Source: Planctomycetota bacterium | GTDB lineage: Bacteria; Planctomycetota; B15-G4; JADJEK01 | Direction of reading: 5' to 3' | Length of the DNA: 64,000 nt | NCBI GenBank assembly: GCA_016709145.1 | Contig: JADJEK010000001.1 | Span: forward strand, 992,001 to 1,056,000 | Shown: positions 43,780 through 52,256 of the stretch, piece after piece | Layout: every line of letters begins with the position of its first letter | Position numbering within the stretch: position 1 is the stretch's first letter | Translations under genes and position numbers: made by a program | The notes under the pieces: generated by a model | Told to the model about the DNA's origin: nothing | What the model saw: only the letters and a program-made list of their open reading frames with translations | Database searches by the model: none

Positions 43780-45021
43780 TCACTGGCGGATCCGCCGCTT
43801 CTCCCAATCGGGGAAGAGTTCATTCAGCGAACGCGCCGGCGGGTCCTCGTTCGTCGTGGCCTTCTCGATCGAGCAACCGCGGTATTCGATGCCGTCCTCG
43901 GCCTCGGGAAACCGCCGCGCGCCGCGCAGAGTGCAGGAGTTGAAAAGGACCGTCGACCCGGACGGGACGTCGCCGAACTCGGTGTTCTCGATCCGACAGC
44001 GATCGAGACGGATCAGCACGCCGTCCGTTCGTAGGTCGAAGATCCTCCCGCCAGGATGGTGACCGAACCGGTCGAGGATCTGGCAATCGGAGAGCCACAT
44101 CATCGTGGCCGCCGTCGCGAAGGCGCAGCTGCCGCCCGCGCCGCAGTCGTATCCGACGATGCGGACCCGCTCGAGGCGGATCAGCGCCGGTTCGGTCCGC
44201 AGATCGAACACGCAGCCACTCGGGACGAACACGGTGCAGTCGCGGATCGTGATGCGCTCGAGCGCAACGCGGAACGAGACGCTCTGCATCACGAGCAGCG
44301 TCTGATCCATGCCCGCGCCGGCGATCGCGACGTCGGTCACCGGGGCCTTCACGTCGTCGAATCGACAACGCGGTTCGAACACGCCGGCGGGGAACTGGAT
44401 CGTGACGCCTGACAGTTTCGTGTCCCGCGTGAACTGCGGCAGCGCCGTGCCGTCGAGGACGCCTCCGCCGATGCGCGCCTCGAAGAAGCTCGGGAACGTC
44501 GTCGCGTCATCGACCAGTTCGACGAACGGTCCTTGACGAGTCTTCTGGATCGTCCGCAGGAACAACAGTCCGTCCTTGGTCGTGAGGGCGCGCTCGAGCG
44601 CTTCCGCGTGGGTCGCTCGCTCCGCGGCGTCGCGGCCGAGCGAGCGCGGCAAGTCGAGTGTGCGTGCGCGGAAGTCGTCGACGACCGCGGTCATCGTCTC
44701 TGCCGGCACCGGATCCGTGCGCGTTTCGCGCCAGCCCGCGTCGATCTCGTCGCGGGCGAATTGGAGCAACTCGCTCGAGAACAGTCCGTCCCCCGTGGCA
44801 AGGCGTTTTGGCGCGTCGGGTGCGGACTCCGTCACGCCACTCGTCGACGCGGGCGCGAGGTTCCGCGATGAGCTTGCGTCGCTCGCTTCTCGCGTGGGCT
44901 CGCCGATCGAGTCGTCGAGCCGCACCGCGCTCGCGGGTTCGGACTGCGCGAACCACACGCCTCCCGCGGCTCCGGCGACGAGTCCGACCGCCACTCCGAT
45001 CCATGCCGTGCCCCATGCCAT
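43780..45021 (-). CDS. Anchored right-handed beta-helix (pectin-lyase-like) protein
   Basis: 413 residues. Anchor or signal segment at about 2-25 (AWGTAWIGVAVGLVAGAAGGVWF). A helical region (about 70-160) precedes parallel-beta-helix-like rungs from about 185: LSGVTIQFPAGVFEPRCRFDD, VTDVAIAGAGMDQTLLVMQ, LERITIRDCTVFV, LIRLERVRIVGYDCG, LIRLDRCRIENTEF, TVLFNSCTLRGARRFPE. Such folds often bind or cut polysaccharide, but no catalytic signature is evident. Confidence 0.68.
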   Translation of the reverse strand: MAWGTAWIGVAVGLVAGAAGGVWFAQSEPASAVRLDDSIGEPTREASDASSSRNLAPASTSGVTESAPDAPKRLATGDGLFSSELLQFARDEIDAGWRETRTDPVPAETMTAVVDDFRARTLDLPRSLGRDAAERATHAEALERALTTKDGLLFLRTIQKTRQGPFVELVDDATTFPSFFEARIGGGVLDGTALPQFTRDTKLSGVTIQFPAGVFEPRCRFDDVKAPVTDVAIAGAGMDQTLLVMQSVSFRVALERITIRDCTVFVPSGCVFDLRTEPALIRLERVRIVGYDCGAGGSCAFATAATMMWLSDCQILDRFGHHPGGRIFDLRTDGVLIRLDRCRIENTEFGDVPSGSTVLFNSCTLRGARRFPEAEDGIEYRGCSIEKATTNEDPPARSLNELFPDWEKRRIRQ

Positions 45022-45346
45022 TGGTCACCCCCCAAGTTTGTCGCGAACGCGCCGCATTCGAATCCTCCGTGGTTGTACCGCTGCTAGCGGGTCATGGACA
45101 TGGACGAGGGGCGTGAGCGACGAAGCAAGGGGGGCGGTTCCGAGCACGACGATGTGCGACTCCCGCGGTAGCTGCTGGCATCGCGGATCGTCGCTGGGCA
45201 ATGCTCGATCTCGTCAAGTGATCGAGAAGAAAGAAGCGACGCACGACGGGCGCATCACGATCTACCTGCCAAGCCCTGCCGCATCAGGCGGGTGACCCAA
45301 CCACTGCTGTTGGTACGCTCGTGCCCGAACTCGACCGGAGCGCCCC
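45022..45346. other. Intergenic, left flank of the mobile-looking cassette
   Basis: 325 nt without a supported gene. The last about 150 nt are less GC-rich than the surroundings. A short frame ending at 45295 (KKEATHDGRITIYLPSP) reads like protein but has no start or known relative. The left boundary of the inserted block probably lies here; no direct repeat was found by eye. Confidence 0.4.
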
Positions 45347-46096
45347 GTGCCAGAGCAGGATTTCGAGACTCTTCCAAACCCACCGATCATCGAGGCGATC
45401 ATCGACCTTGATGTGGAGTTGAAGCCTGGCACGACGCTTGAAGGCGTGTTCGATAGCGCGGTGGCGGCGCTCGGGACGGACTACCCGAAGCACAAAACTG
45501 AGTCGGTGCAGACTCTCGACATCGGCGCTCCGGCGAGCAAGCAACAGCCCTCGGAGACGCGCGGCTGGCTGTTCTTCTCGACAGATGACAAGCAGATCGT
45601 TCAGGTTCGACGCGACGGATTCACGTTCAATCGCCTCGCGCCGTATCGCAAGCTCGACCACTACTTGTCCGAGATTCGTCGAACTTGGGGCATTTACAAC
45701 GAAATCGTCGAACCCGCACGCGTCAGCCGTGTTGGGTTGCGATTCGTGAACCAAGTGATGCTGCCGCGTGAAGTTACGCCAGAGCAGTTTGGGGAGTATT
45801 TCACGACGCTGCCGCAACCGCCGCCAGCGGCCGGCATGTCTCTGTTGGGGTTCTTCTCCCAACAAAAAATCAAGGACAGTAAAACTGGACTCGTCGCAAA
45901 CATCGTCTTGGCATCGCGCGACCGTGAAGCCGAACGGGGTAAAGTTCCGATCATCGTCGACATCGCAACATCGAAGCACGGCAAGTGGGAGCGGAATGAC
46001 GGCTCTCTATGGGATGCGCTCGTGGAACTGCGGGATCTAAAGAATCGGCTCTTCTTCGGGTTGGTGAAAGAACAATGCTTGACGCTGTTTCGCTAA
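45347..46096 (+). CDS. TIGR04255 family protein (uncharacterised)
   Basis: 249 residues from GTG 45347. Matches the sporadically distributed TIGR04255 family by its N-terminal LPNPPIIEAIIDLDV, TRGWLFFSTDDKQIVQVRRDGFTFNRLAPY, and RVGLRFVNQVMLP blocks, and normal length. Function is unknown. It is the first gene of a three-gene cassette whose codons are less GC-biased than the flanking genes. The stop (TAA 46094-46096) shares a base with the next ATG. Confidence 0.88.
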   Translation: MPEQDFETLPNPPIIEAIIDLDVELKPGTTLEGVFDSAVAALGTDYPKHKTESVQTLDIGAPASKQQPSETRGWLFFSTDDKQIVQVRRDGFTFNRLAPYRKLDHYLSEIRRTWGIYNEIVEPARVSRVGLRFVNQVMLPREVTPEQFGEYFTTLPQPPPAAGMSLLGFFSQQKIKDSKTGLVANIVLASRDREAERGKVPIIVDIATSKHGKWERNDGSLWDALVELRDLKNRLFFGLVKEQCLTLFR

Positions 46097-46566
46097 TGCC
46101 GTGCGACATGCCTAGCACTCCCACTGTGTCGCTGGAATCGACGTTCGTTTCCGAAGCGCGACGCGACGCGCGCAAGTCCGCGTCTCGTTCGTTTGCGCTC
46201 TACGGGAAAAAGGCTCGTGAGGCGATCGACTCGATCTTCGAAATCGCAAAGTCTTGCTCAGTATCGAACTGGGACGACGCCGATGCGAAGCCGATCGGCC
46301 TCGGTGCTGCTACGCGCGCCGCCCAGTTCATCTTTGCCTTGCCGCAGAATCTACTGCCCGATGAAATCGACCCGGACTCGGAAGGCTGCATCAGCCTCCG
46401 CTGGGTAGGTGGGTACCGTCGCGTATGCTCAATCCTGATCGATGGCGGCGATCGCGTTGCCTGCGCTGGGCTAGATGGTGCCTCAAGCTGGCACTCCGCC
46501 GAACACTTCGACGGAAGCACGATCTCCGACGCCCTGACAGGATCGATTCGTCGTGCGATGGAGTGA
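46096..46566 (+). CDS. Uncharacterised cassette protein 2 (NWD..AKPI family)
   Basis: 156 residues if started at ATG 46096 (TAATG overlap); ATG 46075 would add seven. The middle reads VSNWDDADAKPIGLGAATRAAQFIFALPQNLLPDEI, DPDSEGCISLRWVGGYRRVCSILIDGGDRVACAGLDG. I recall unnamed proteins with a NWDGYGA-x-P core followed by an LP-x-P, DPDGEI-x-LEW pattern. No enzyme motif, signal peptide or membrane span. Coupled to both neighbours. Confidence 0.7.
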   Translation: MPCDMPSTPTVSLESTFVSEARRDARKSASRSFALYGKKAREAIDSIFEIAKSCSVSNWDDADAKPIGLGAATRAAQFIFALPQNLLPDEIDPDSEGCISLRWVGGYRRVCSILIDGGDRVACAGLDGASSWHSAEHFDGSTISDALTGSIRRAME

Positions 46567-46991
46567 ACAATGCGATGGCGTCGCGGCCGCCTCGCGTCGA
46601 CGAGGCAGAGAGCATCGCGCGCTTCGTGTTCTCGGAGAAGAACGAATACAACCCCCGAACGATGAAGGTGAGGACGGGGGCATTCAAGCCGCCCCCGAAT
46701 CTCAAGATGTCCGTTTGCCGGGTAAGCGGACTTGACTTCGCGGCACGCAAGTCTTGCGGCGAAGCGGTAGCTGCCTTGAGCAAACGAGCGCTGAAGGGGG
46801 CTGCCATCACGAAGTGTCTGGCGTATCGCCGCGTGCAGCTTGAACTACTGCCATCGCCACCGCCGCCGCATCACGCCGACGCGGTTGGCTGGCCGACTAA
46901 CCCGGATGAGATCGAACAGCGCGCAATGCGGCTCAAGATCGCTGAGTCATTGTGCGCGGAGTCTGAACTAGAGCTGTACCCGAGCGCCTGA
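46563..46991 (+). CDS. Uncharacterised cassette protein 3 (PPPNLKMSV / HADAVGWP family)
   Basis: 142 residues. GTG 46563 overlaps the previous stop by 4 bp (GTGA); ATG 46575 is an alternative. It has ARFVFSEKNEYNPRTMKVRTGAFKPPPNLKMSVCRVSGL and PPPPHHADAVGWPTNPDEIEQRAMRLKIAESLC. The pattern (R)FxF..N.., K..AF.PP....SV.R..GL, then PP.HA..VGWP resembles small unnamed proteins that I recall next to similar genes. Cytoplasmic by sequence; function unknown. The right end of the cassette lies within about 30 nt of its stop. Confidence 0.68.
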   Translation: MNNAMASRPPRVDEAESIARFVFSEKNEYNPRTMKVRTGAFKPPPNLKMSVCRVSGLDFAARKSCGEAVAALSKRALKGAAITKCLAYRRVQLELLPSPPPPHHADAVGWPTNPDEIEQRAMRLKIAESLCAESELELYPSA

Positions 46992-47019
46992 CGTTAACCT
47001 AGCAGCACGTTCAAAGTGA

Positions 47020-47421
47020 ACCGACGCCGAGACGTCGTTCACCGTCGAGCGCGGCGGAACGCAGATCCACGACATCACGCTTCTCCGCGGGGCGAGTGTC
47101 TCCGGTCGGATCGACGCCGGCGGACCGATCGATCCGGACTTCTCGGTCATCGTGTCCCTCCGACGGCCTTCGAGGCCCGACGAGAATCTTCCGGGCATCG
47201 GGATCGATCGGAAGACCGGTTCCTTCTCGCTGCCCGACCTCGAGCCTGGCCGTTACGAACTGTCGGTGTGGTGGGTCAAGAACGCCAATCCGCGGACCCC
47301 GGGTCCACCGGGCAGTAAGCCGCGCTACGTGCGTTTCGACGGTCGCTCGAACACGCTGCTGACGAAGACGATCGTCGTGCCCGAGGGCGGACTGAAAGAC
47401 CTCGAGTTCCGCATCGAGTGA
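47020..47421 (+). pseudogene. Beheaded 3' end of a carboxypeptidase-regulatory-like gene
   Basis: An open frame from 47020 (just after an in-frame TGA) to TGA 47419-47421 reads TSFTVERGGTQIHDITLLRGASVSGRI and continues to the C-terminus, including SFSLPDLEPGRYELSVWW and PEGGLKDLEFRIE. This is the typical last module of the Ig-like proteins in this window, but it has no start codon or anchor. A GTG at 47152 would give 89 residues only. It looks like a gene cut by the incoming cassette, whose last gene ends at 46991. The 5' part is not found in the window. Confidence 0.6.
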
Positions 47422-47437
47422 TCGGGGCGTTCCTAGC

Positions 47438-49165
47438 TCACTCCTCGATCGGCACGACTCCCGCCGCCGAGCCCGCGCGGCGGCCGTCCGCGCTCGCGAC
47501 GTAGCGCTTCAAGATCGGATCCCAGCCGATGCAGTGCGCGTCGCCGATGCGCTGCACCGAACGCATCACGTGGCCGAGGGATTCGAGCTTCGCGTTCGCG
47601 GGCCGCGTGTGTGACTCCTCGAGCACGAGTTCGTCCGGGAACAACTGGTGATGCACGCGCGCGAGGTCGATCGCGGCGCGCGGGGACAGGCCGTGGTCGA
47701 TGACGCCGGTGACGACGCGCAGCACCGTCGACGGGATCGTGCGGCCGCCGGGACTGCCGGCGATCAGCTTCAAGCGACCGTCGGGCCCGAACACGAGCAC
47801 GGGGCACATCGACGACAACGGCCGCTTGCCGGGCGCGATCGTGTTCGGCGGCGTGCCGACGCGGCCCTTCGTCGTGCTGATGCCGGGCTGCGGATTGAAG
47901 TCGTGCAGCTCGTTGTTCATCACGATGCCCGTGCCGGCCGCGACGAACTTCGCGCCCCACGATTCCTCGAGCGTGTACGTGTTCGCGACCGCGTTGCCTT
48001 CAGAGTCGACGACGGAGAAGTGCGTCGTCTGCTCGGATTCGTCGACGATCAACGTGCCGTCGAGATCGCCCGCGAGTTCGTCCGAAAACGTCGACGCGAC
48101 CGGATCGATGCTCGCTCGCAGTTCGTCGATGTGATCCTCGGCCAGCAAGTCGGCGACGGGCACCCCGACGAAATCGGGATCGGCGAACCACAGCGCGCGA
48201 TCGAGGAACGCGCGGCGCAGCGTCTCGGCGATCAGATGCAGTTCTTCACCACTCCCTGCACCGAGCGCTTTCAGATCGAAGCCTTCGAGCTGCCTCAGCG
48301 CCGACACCAACACGAAACCGCCCGACGTCGGCGGCGGACCGGCGAGGACCACGTGATCGCGATACGACGCGCCGAGCGGTTCGCGCACTTTGGCCTCGTA
48401 GCGCGCGAAGTCGTCCTGCGTCAGCAGTCCTCCGCGCGACTGCGCGTCCGCGCAGATGCTCTCCGCGATCGCGCCGCGATAGAACGCGTCGGGGCCCTCG
48501 TCCGCGATCTGGCGCAACGATTCCGCGAGATCGCTCTGCACCAGACGCATGCCCGCACGCCGGTACGTGCCGTCGTCGAGCAGGAAGATGCGCCGCGCTT
48601 CCGGATCGAGCGCGAGTTCGGCCTGCTCGGCTTCGATCGACGCTGCCAACGCGTCACTGATCGGGATGCCGTCCCGCGCGAGCTCGTAGGCCGGTTCGAC
48701 GAGTTCGGCCCACTCGAGCGAACCGAAGCGCTCGTGCGCCTCTGCGAGGCCCGCCACGGTGCCGGGCACGCCGACCGGCGTGTACCCGAGTCGCACGCGC
48801 ACCGGATCGACGTTGCCGTCGGCGTCGAGGAACATCGTCGGAGTCGCCGCGGCCGGCGCGATCTCGCGATAGTCGATGAACGCCTTCTCGCCGTCGGCCA
48901 TGCGCACGAGCATGAAGCCGCCGCCGCCGAGGTTGCCCGCCTCGGGCCACGTCACAGCCAGCGCGAACGCCGTCGCGATCGCCGCGTCGACCGCGTTGCC
49001 GCCTTTCGCGAGGATCTCCGCGCCGACGCGCGACGCGATCACGTCGACGGAAACGACCGCGCCGCCTTCGGCGACGACGTCGCGCGCCGAGATCACGCGC
49101 ACGGGTGGCGCGGACGAACACGCGGAGAGGACGAGGGCGACACAGACCGAGGCGAGGCGATGCAT
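47438..49165 (-). CDS. ggt: Gamma-glutamyltransferase, lipoprotein
   Basis: 575 residues from ATG 49165. Signal sequence with lipobox LSAC (Cys16), so anchored in an envelope membrane. Family features: GGNAVDAAIATAFALAVTWPEAGNLGGGGFMLV, and the self-cleavage/catalytic Thr380 in QTTHFSVVD, plus GSPGGRTIPSTVL. It should be cleaved to two subunits and transfer or hydrolyse gamma-glutamyl groups of glutathione in the periplasm. Earlier in-frame starts precede the signal peptide and are rejected. Confidence 0.93.
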   Translation of the reverse strand: MHRLASVCVALVLSACSSAPPVRVISARDVVAEGGAVVSVDVIASRVGAEILAKGGNAVDAAIATAFALAVTWPEAGNLGGGGFMLVRMADGEKAFIDYREIAPAAATPTMFLDADGNVDPVRVRLGYTPVGVPGTVAGLAEAHERFGSLEWAELVEPAYELARDGIPISDALAASIEAEQAELALDPEARRIFLLDDGTYRRAGMRLVQSDLAESLRQIADEGPDAFYRGAIAESICADAQSRGGLLTQDDFARYEAKVREPLGASYRDHVVLAGPPPTSGGFVLVSALRQLEGFDLKALGAGSGEELHLIAETLRRAFLDRALWFADPDFVGVPVADLLAEDHIDELRASIDPVASTFSDELAGDLDGTLIVDESEQTTHFSVVDSEGNAVANTYTLEESWGAKFVAAGTGIVMNNELHDFNPQPGISTTKGRVGTPPNTIAPGKRPLSSMCPVLVFGPDGRLKLIAGSPGGRTIPSTVLRVVTGVIDHGLSPRAAIDLARVHHQLFPDELVLEESHTRPANAKLESLGHVMRSVQRIGDAHCIGWDPILKRYVASADGRRAGSAAGVVPIEE

Positions 49166-49233
49166 GCCCGCATCGTGGCGTCGGCCGGGACGAGTTTCCA
49201 GAGAGGCGGCGCCGACGAGCGCTCGCCGACGGC

Positions 49234-50679
49234 TCACCGCGCCGTTTCGCGCTCCCATTCGGGACGCGCGTGGATGAACAGCGTGCGGCGGCCGCGCTGG
49301 ACGAACAGCGTGACGCGTTCGGCGCGCGCCTCCGCGGCCATGGTCAACGCCGCGCACAGCGCTGCCGCGTCCGCGACCGGCTGGTCGTCGACGCGCAACA
49401 CGAGGTCGCCGACGAAGAGCCCGGCCTGACCGAGATGCCCGGACCGACTCACGGCCGTCGTGCGCGCACCCACCGTGCTCTGCGGCAAGCCCGCTTCGGC
49501 GCGATCGCCGAACACGAGATCACGCGCGTGGACACCGAACGCGTCGCACGTCGCGCGCGGAGCCTCTTCGATCGCCATCGGCGCGGCCGCGAGCGTCGCC
49601 GTCACGGTCACGCGACGCTGCCCGCGCACGACGTCGAACACGAGCGTGTCGCCCGGGCGCTTCGCCTTCACGTACGCGGTCAGCTCCGAAGTGTCGCCGT
49701 CGCGCGCGAACGCGAGGTCTTCGCCATCGACGCCGACCACGAGATCGCCGACCGCGAAGCCGGCGGCCGCCGCGGGCGTATCGGGCCAGACGCGCGAGAC
49801 TCGCGCCGCGGATCGATCGGTCTTCAACTCGAACCAGCTCGCGAGCTCACGAGGCAGGGCCTGGACGTCCATCCCGAGGAACGGCGCGGCGTGCGGCGCG
49901 CTGTCGGGGTCGGGCCCGGCCGCGATCGCTTCGCGGACGGCGCTTGCCGGAACGATCACGAGTTCGCGGCCCGTCGGATCCTCGCCGTGCACGGCCGCGA
50001 GCACGCTGCGCTGCGCGGCGCCGGTCACGGGGTCACGCGCGCCCGAGCGCGCCATGGACATCCATCCGATGATTCCGATGACGCGACCGTCGAGCGTCGC
50101 CACGCAACTGCCGAGGTAGTCCGACGCCGCGAACGACGTCAACCCGCAACGCGGGTCGTCGAGCATGCCCGACACCATGAACGCGTCGATGAACGGCGTG
50201 CGGCGGAAATTCGGCCCGGACAAGCGCACCGAAGCCACGAAGTCGCCGACGTGCATGGCGTCGTCGGTCGCGAACTCCACGGGCCGTCCCGAGAACGTGG
50301 GATCGTCGACCTGACAGAACGCCACCGACGCGCCGCGCGCCTTGCCGAGCCAACGCGCTTCGAAGCGCGCCCCGCCGGCCACGAAGACTTCGACGACGGT
50401 CACGCGCGGCGCGGCCGCGCCATCGCCGTCGGCGATCGACGCCGGCACCATGACGAGGCCGCGCGCATCGACGACGAGCCCGATCGCTTCGGTCTCGACG
50501 TCGATCTCGGCGGCGGAAGTCGAGTCGCGCCGTTGTGCGACGCGGACTTGGACCACCGACGGCGACAACGTTTCGTGCAGGCTGCGCAGTGCGATCGCGT
50601 CCTTCTCGAAGTCGCGCGCGACGAGCGGCGAGCCGACGCAGGCGAGAAGGACCAGTGCGCGAAGGGTGCGGGAGCTCAT
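49234..50679 (-). CDS. PDZ-domain protein with a degenerate HtrA-like protease domain
   Basis: 481 residues from ATG 50679, with a signal peptide (MSSRTLRALVLLACVGSPLV). Residues about 40-245 follow the HtrA fold (LVVDARGLVMVPASIADG, VGDFVASVRLSG, DYLGSCVATLDGRVIGIIGW). The positions of catalytic His (HtrA TNFHVA, here MVPASIA) and Ser (HtrA GNSGGP, here YLGSCVA) are changed, so it is probably inactive. Two PDZ domains follow (about 275-370 and 385-475). Start overlaps the HtrA stop by 4 bp (50676-50679). Because of the frameshift upstream, the frame of this gene runs open into the HtrA gene and looks like one fused gene. Confidence 0.8.
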   Translation of the reverse strand: MSSRTLRALVLLACVGSPLVARDFEKDAIALRSLHETLSPSVVQVRVAQRRDSTSAAEIDVETEAIGLVVDARGLVMVPASIADGDGAAAPRVTVVEVFVAGGARFEARWLGKARGASVAFCQVDDPTFSGRPVEFATDDAMHVGDFVASVRLSGPNFRRTPFIDAFMVSGMLDDPRCGLTSFAASDYLGSCVATLDGRVIGIIGWMSMARSGARDPVTGAAQRSVLAAVHGEDPTGRELVIVPASAVREAIAAGPDPDSAPHAAPFLGMDVQALPRELASWFELKTDRSAARVSRVWPDTPAAAAGFAVGDLVVGVDGEDLAFARDGDTSELTAYVKAKRPGDTLVFDVVRGQRRVTVTATLAAAPMAIEEAPRATCDAFGVHARDLVFGDRAEAGLPQSTVGARTTAVSRSGHLGQAGLFVGDLVLRVDDQPVADAAALCAALTMAAEARAERVTLFVQRGRRTLFIHARPEWERETAR

Positions 50680-52095
50680 TTGCGCGCCTCCGCCAATTCG
50701 AAGCCTTCGAGCTTCAGCGCCAGGATCAACTCCTCGGTGCCGCGGCGCACGCGCAGTGGCACCGTCGGACGGTCGCTCGCGAGCGTGTGCTCGAGCATGA
50801 TCGCGAAGGCCGTGCTCAGGTCGCCTTCGGCGTCGCCGATGGCGAGCAACACGTCGCCGGACTGCAGCTTCGGCGTCGTGCGCGCGAACAGGCCGCCGGC
50901 GCGGACTCCCGTGACCAGCACGCCGCCGCTCTCGTCGAGGAAGCGTTCGAAGCACTCTTCCTTCGTCAGCGCGCGCAACGTGATGCCGTACTCGACGAAC
51001 GACTCGTCCTGCGCGGGCGGCGGGTCGAGTTCGTCGGCGGTGCATGTGCCCTGGATCCGCTCGCCGTCGCGCGACAGTTCGAACGCGACCGCACGCTCCA
51101 CCGGCAAGTCCGCGAGCGTGCGTCGCGCGCGGCAAGTCCTCGGGGAACGCGATCGTGACGCTCGTGCCGTCGATCGACAGCAAGACGTCGCCGGCGCGCC
51201 AGCCGGCGGTTTCGGCGACGCTGCCTGGTTCGACCGACGCGATCAGTCCGCCGCGGACGTCGGCGTTCGTCGCGCTCGTGGCCGGGACCGGCTGCATCGT
51301 CACGCCGAGTTGCGAGCGCACCACGCGGCCATCGCGCAGGACGCGCAGCATGACGTCGACGACGACGTCGGCGGGGATCGCGAACCCGAGGTTCATCGCT
51401 TGCCGGAAGCCGCGCGTGTTGATGCCGACCACGCGCCCCGTGAGATCGACGAGCGGTCCACCCGAATTGCCCGGGTTGATCGCGGCGTCGGTCTGGATCC
51501 ACGTGTTGTAGAGGCCGGTCTGTTGACCGCCGTCGAGCTCGAGGATGCCGAGGTCACGGTCGAGGCACGACACGACACCGAGCGACAGCGAGCGAGACAG
51601 GCCGAGCGGCGATCCCATCGCCACGACGAAGTCTCCGACTTCCAGCGCGTCTTCCGTCGCGAACGAGGCGTGCGGGATCTCGTCGACGCCGAGTTCGGCG
51701 AGGTCGAGCTGCACGATCGCGAGATCGGTCGCCGCATCCGCGCCGATGCGCGTGGCGCCGCAGCGGCGTTTGTCGGACAGCGTGCAGACCAGTCGCTTCG
51801 CGGTGCCGGCGACGTGGAAGTTGGTGACGACGATGCCGTCCTTGCTGACGACGACACCGCTGCCGTGCAACGCGGTCTCGATGGTGCGACCGCCACGCGC
51901 GACGTCGACGACCGGTTGGATGTGCACGAGGGTCGGGAACACCGCGTCGCGTGCGCGCCGGAGCTGCTCGTTCATCGGAATCGTCGCAGCGAGTTCGTCC
52001 TTCGCCGCGGTCGGTTCGGATGCGCGAACGACGGGCGTCGATGAAAACGCGACGATCTGCGACAGCAGGCCGATCATCAGGGCACGAAGACTCAT
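50676..52095 (-). CDS. HtrA/DegP-type serine protease with PDZ domains, frameshifted
   Basis: ATG 52095 has GGAGG at good spacing; a signal peptide (MSLRALMIGLLSQIVAFSST) follows. Trypsin-like domain with full triad: His94 in TNFHVAG, Asp124 in AATDLAIVQLD, Ser211 in NPGNSGGPLVD. A first PDZ domain follows (about 250-325). At 51121-51132 a (CG)n run breaks the frame; the true C-terminus resumes as ARRTLADLPVERAVAFELS and reads on to TGA 50676-50678 (RTTPKLQSGDVLLAIGDA is a second PDZ). About 472 residues in total. One base gained or two lost would explain it. Function is periplasmic protein quality control. Confidence 0.82.
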
Positions 52096-52256
52096 CGGTT
52101 CCTCCGCGGTGCGGATCGGGAGCGGGAACGAGCGCGAAGCGTCCCTACATCGGCAGTTGGCGACGCTCACCGAAGCGCGATCCCGCGCGACCCGCCCTGA
52201 GCGGCACGCAGTAGACTCCGCCGCCTCGTTCCGTTCGCTCGTCGAGGCCACCGTCC

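Noticed and set aside
45220..45295. Short frame with KKEATHDGRITIYLP as a gene
   Set aside because: No start codon with ribosome binding site and no recognisable relative; kept only as a note for the cassette flank.
49234..52095. A single large HtrA-PDZ fusion protein
   Set aside because: About 150 residues in the middle are low-complexity Arg-rich, while the other frame gives a real PDZ-containing C-terminus ending in an ATGA overlap.
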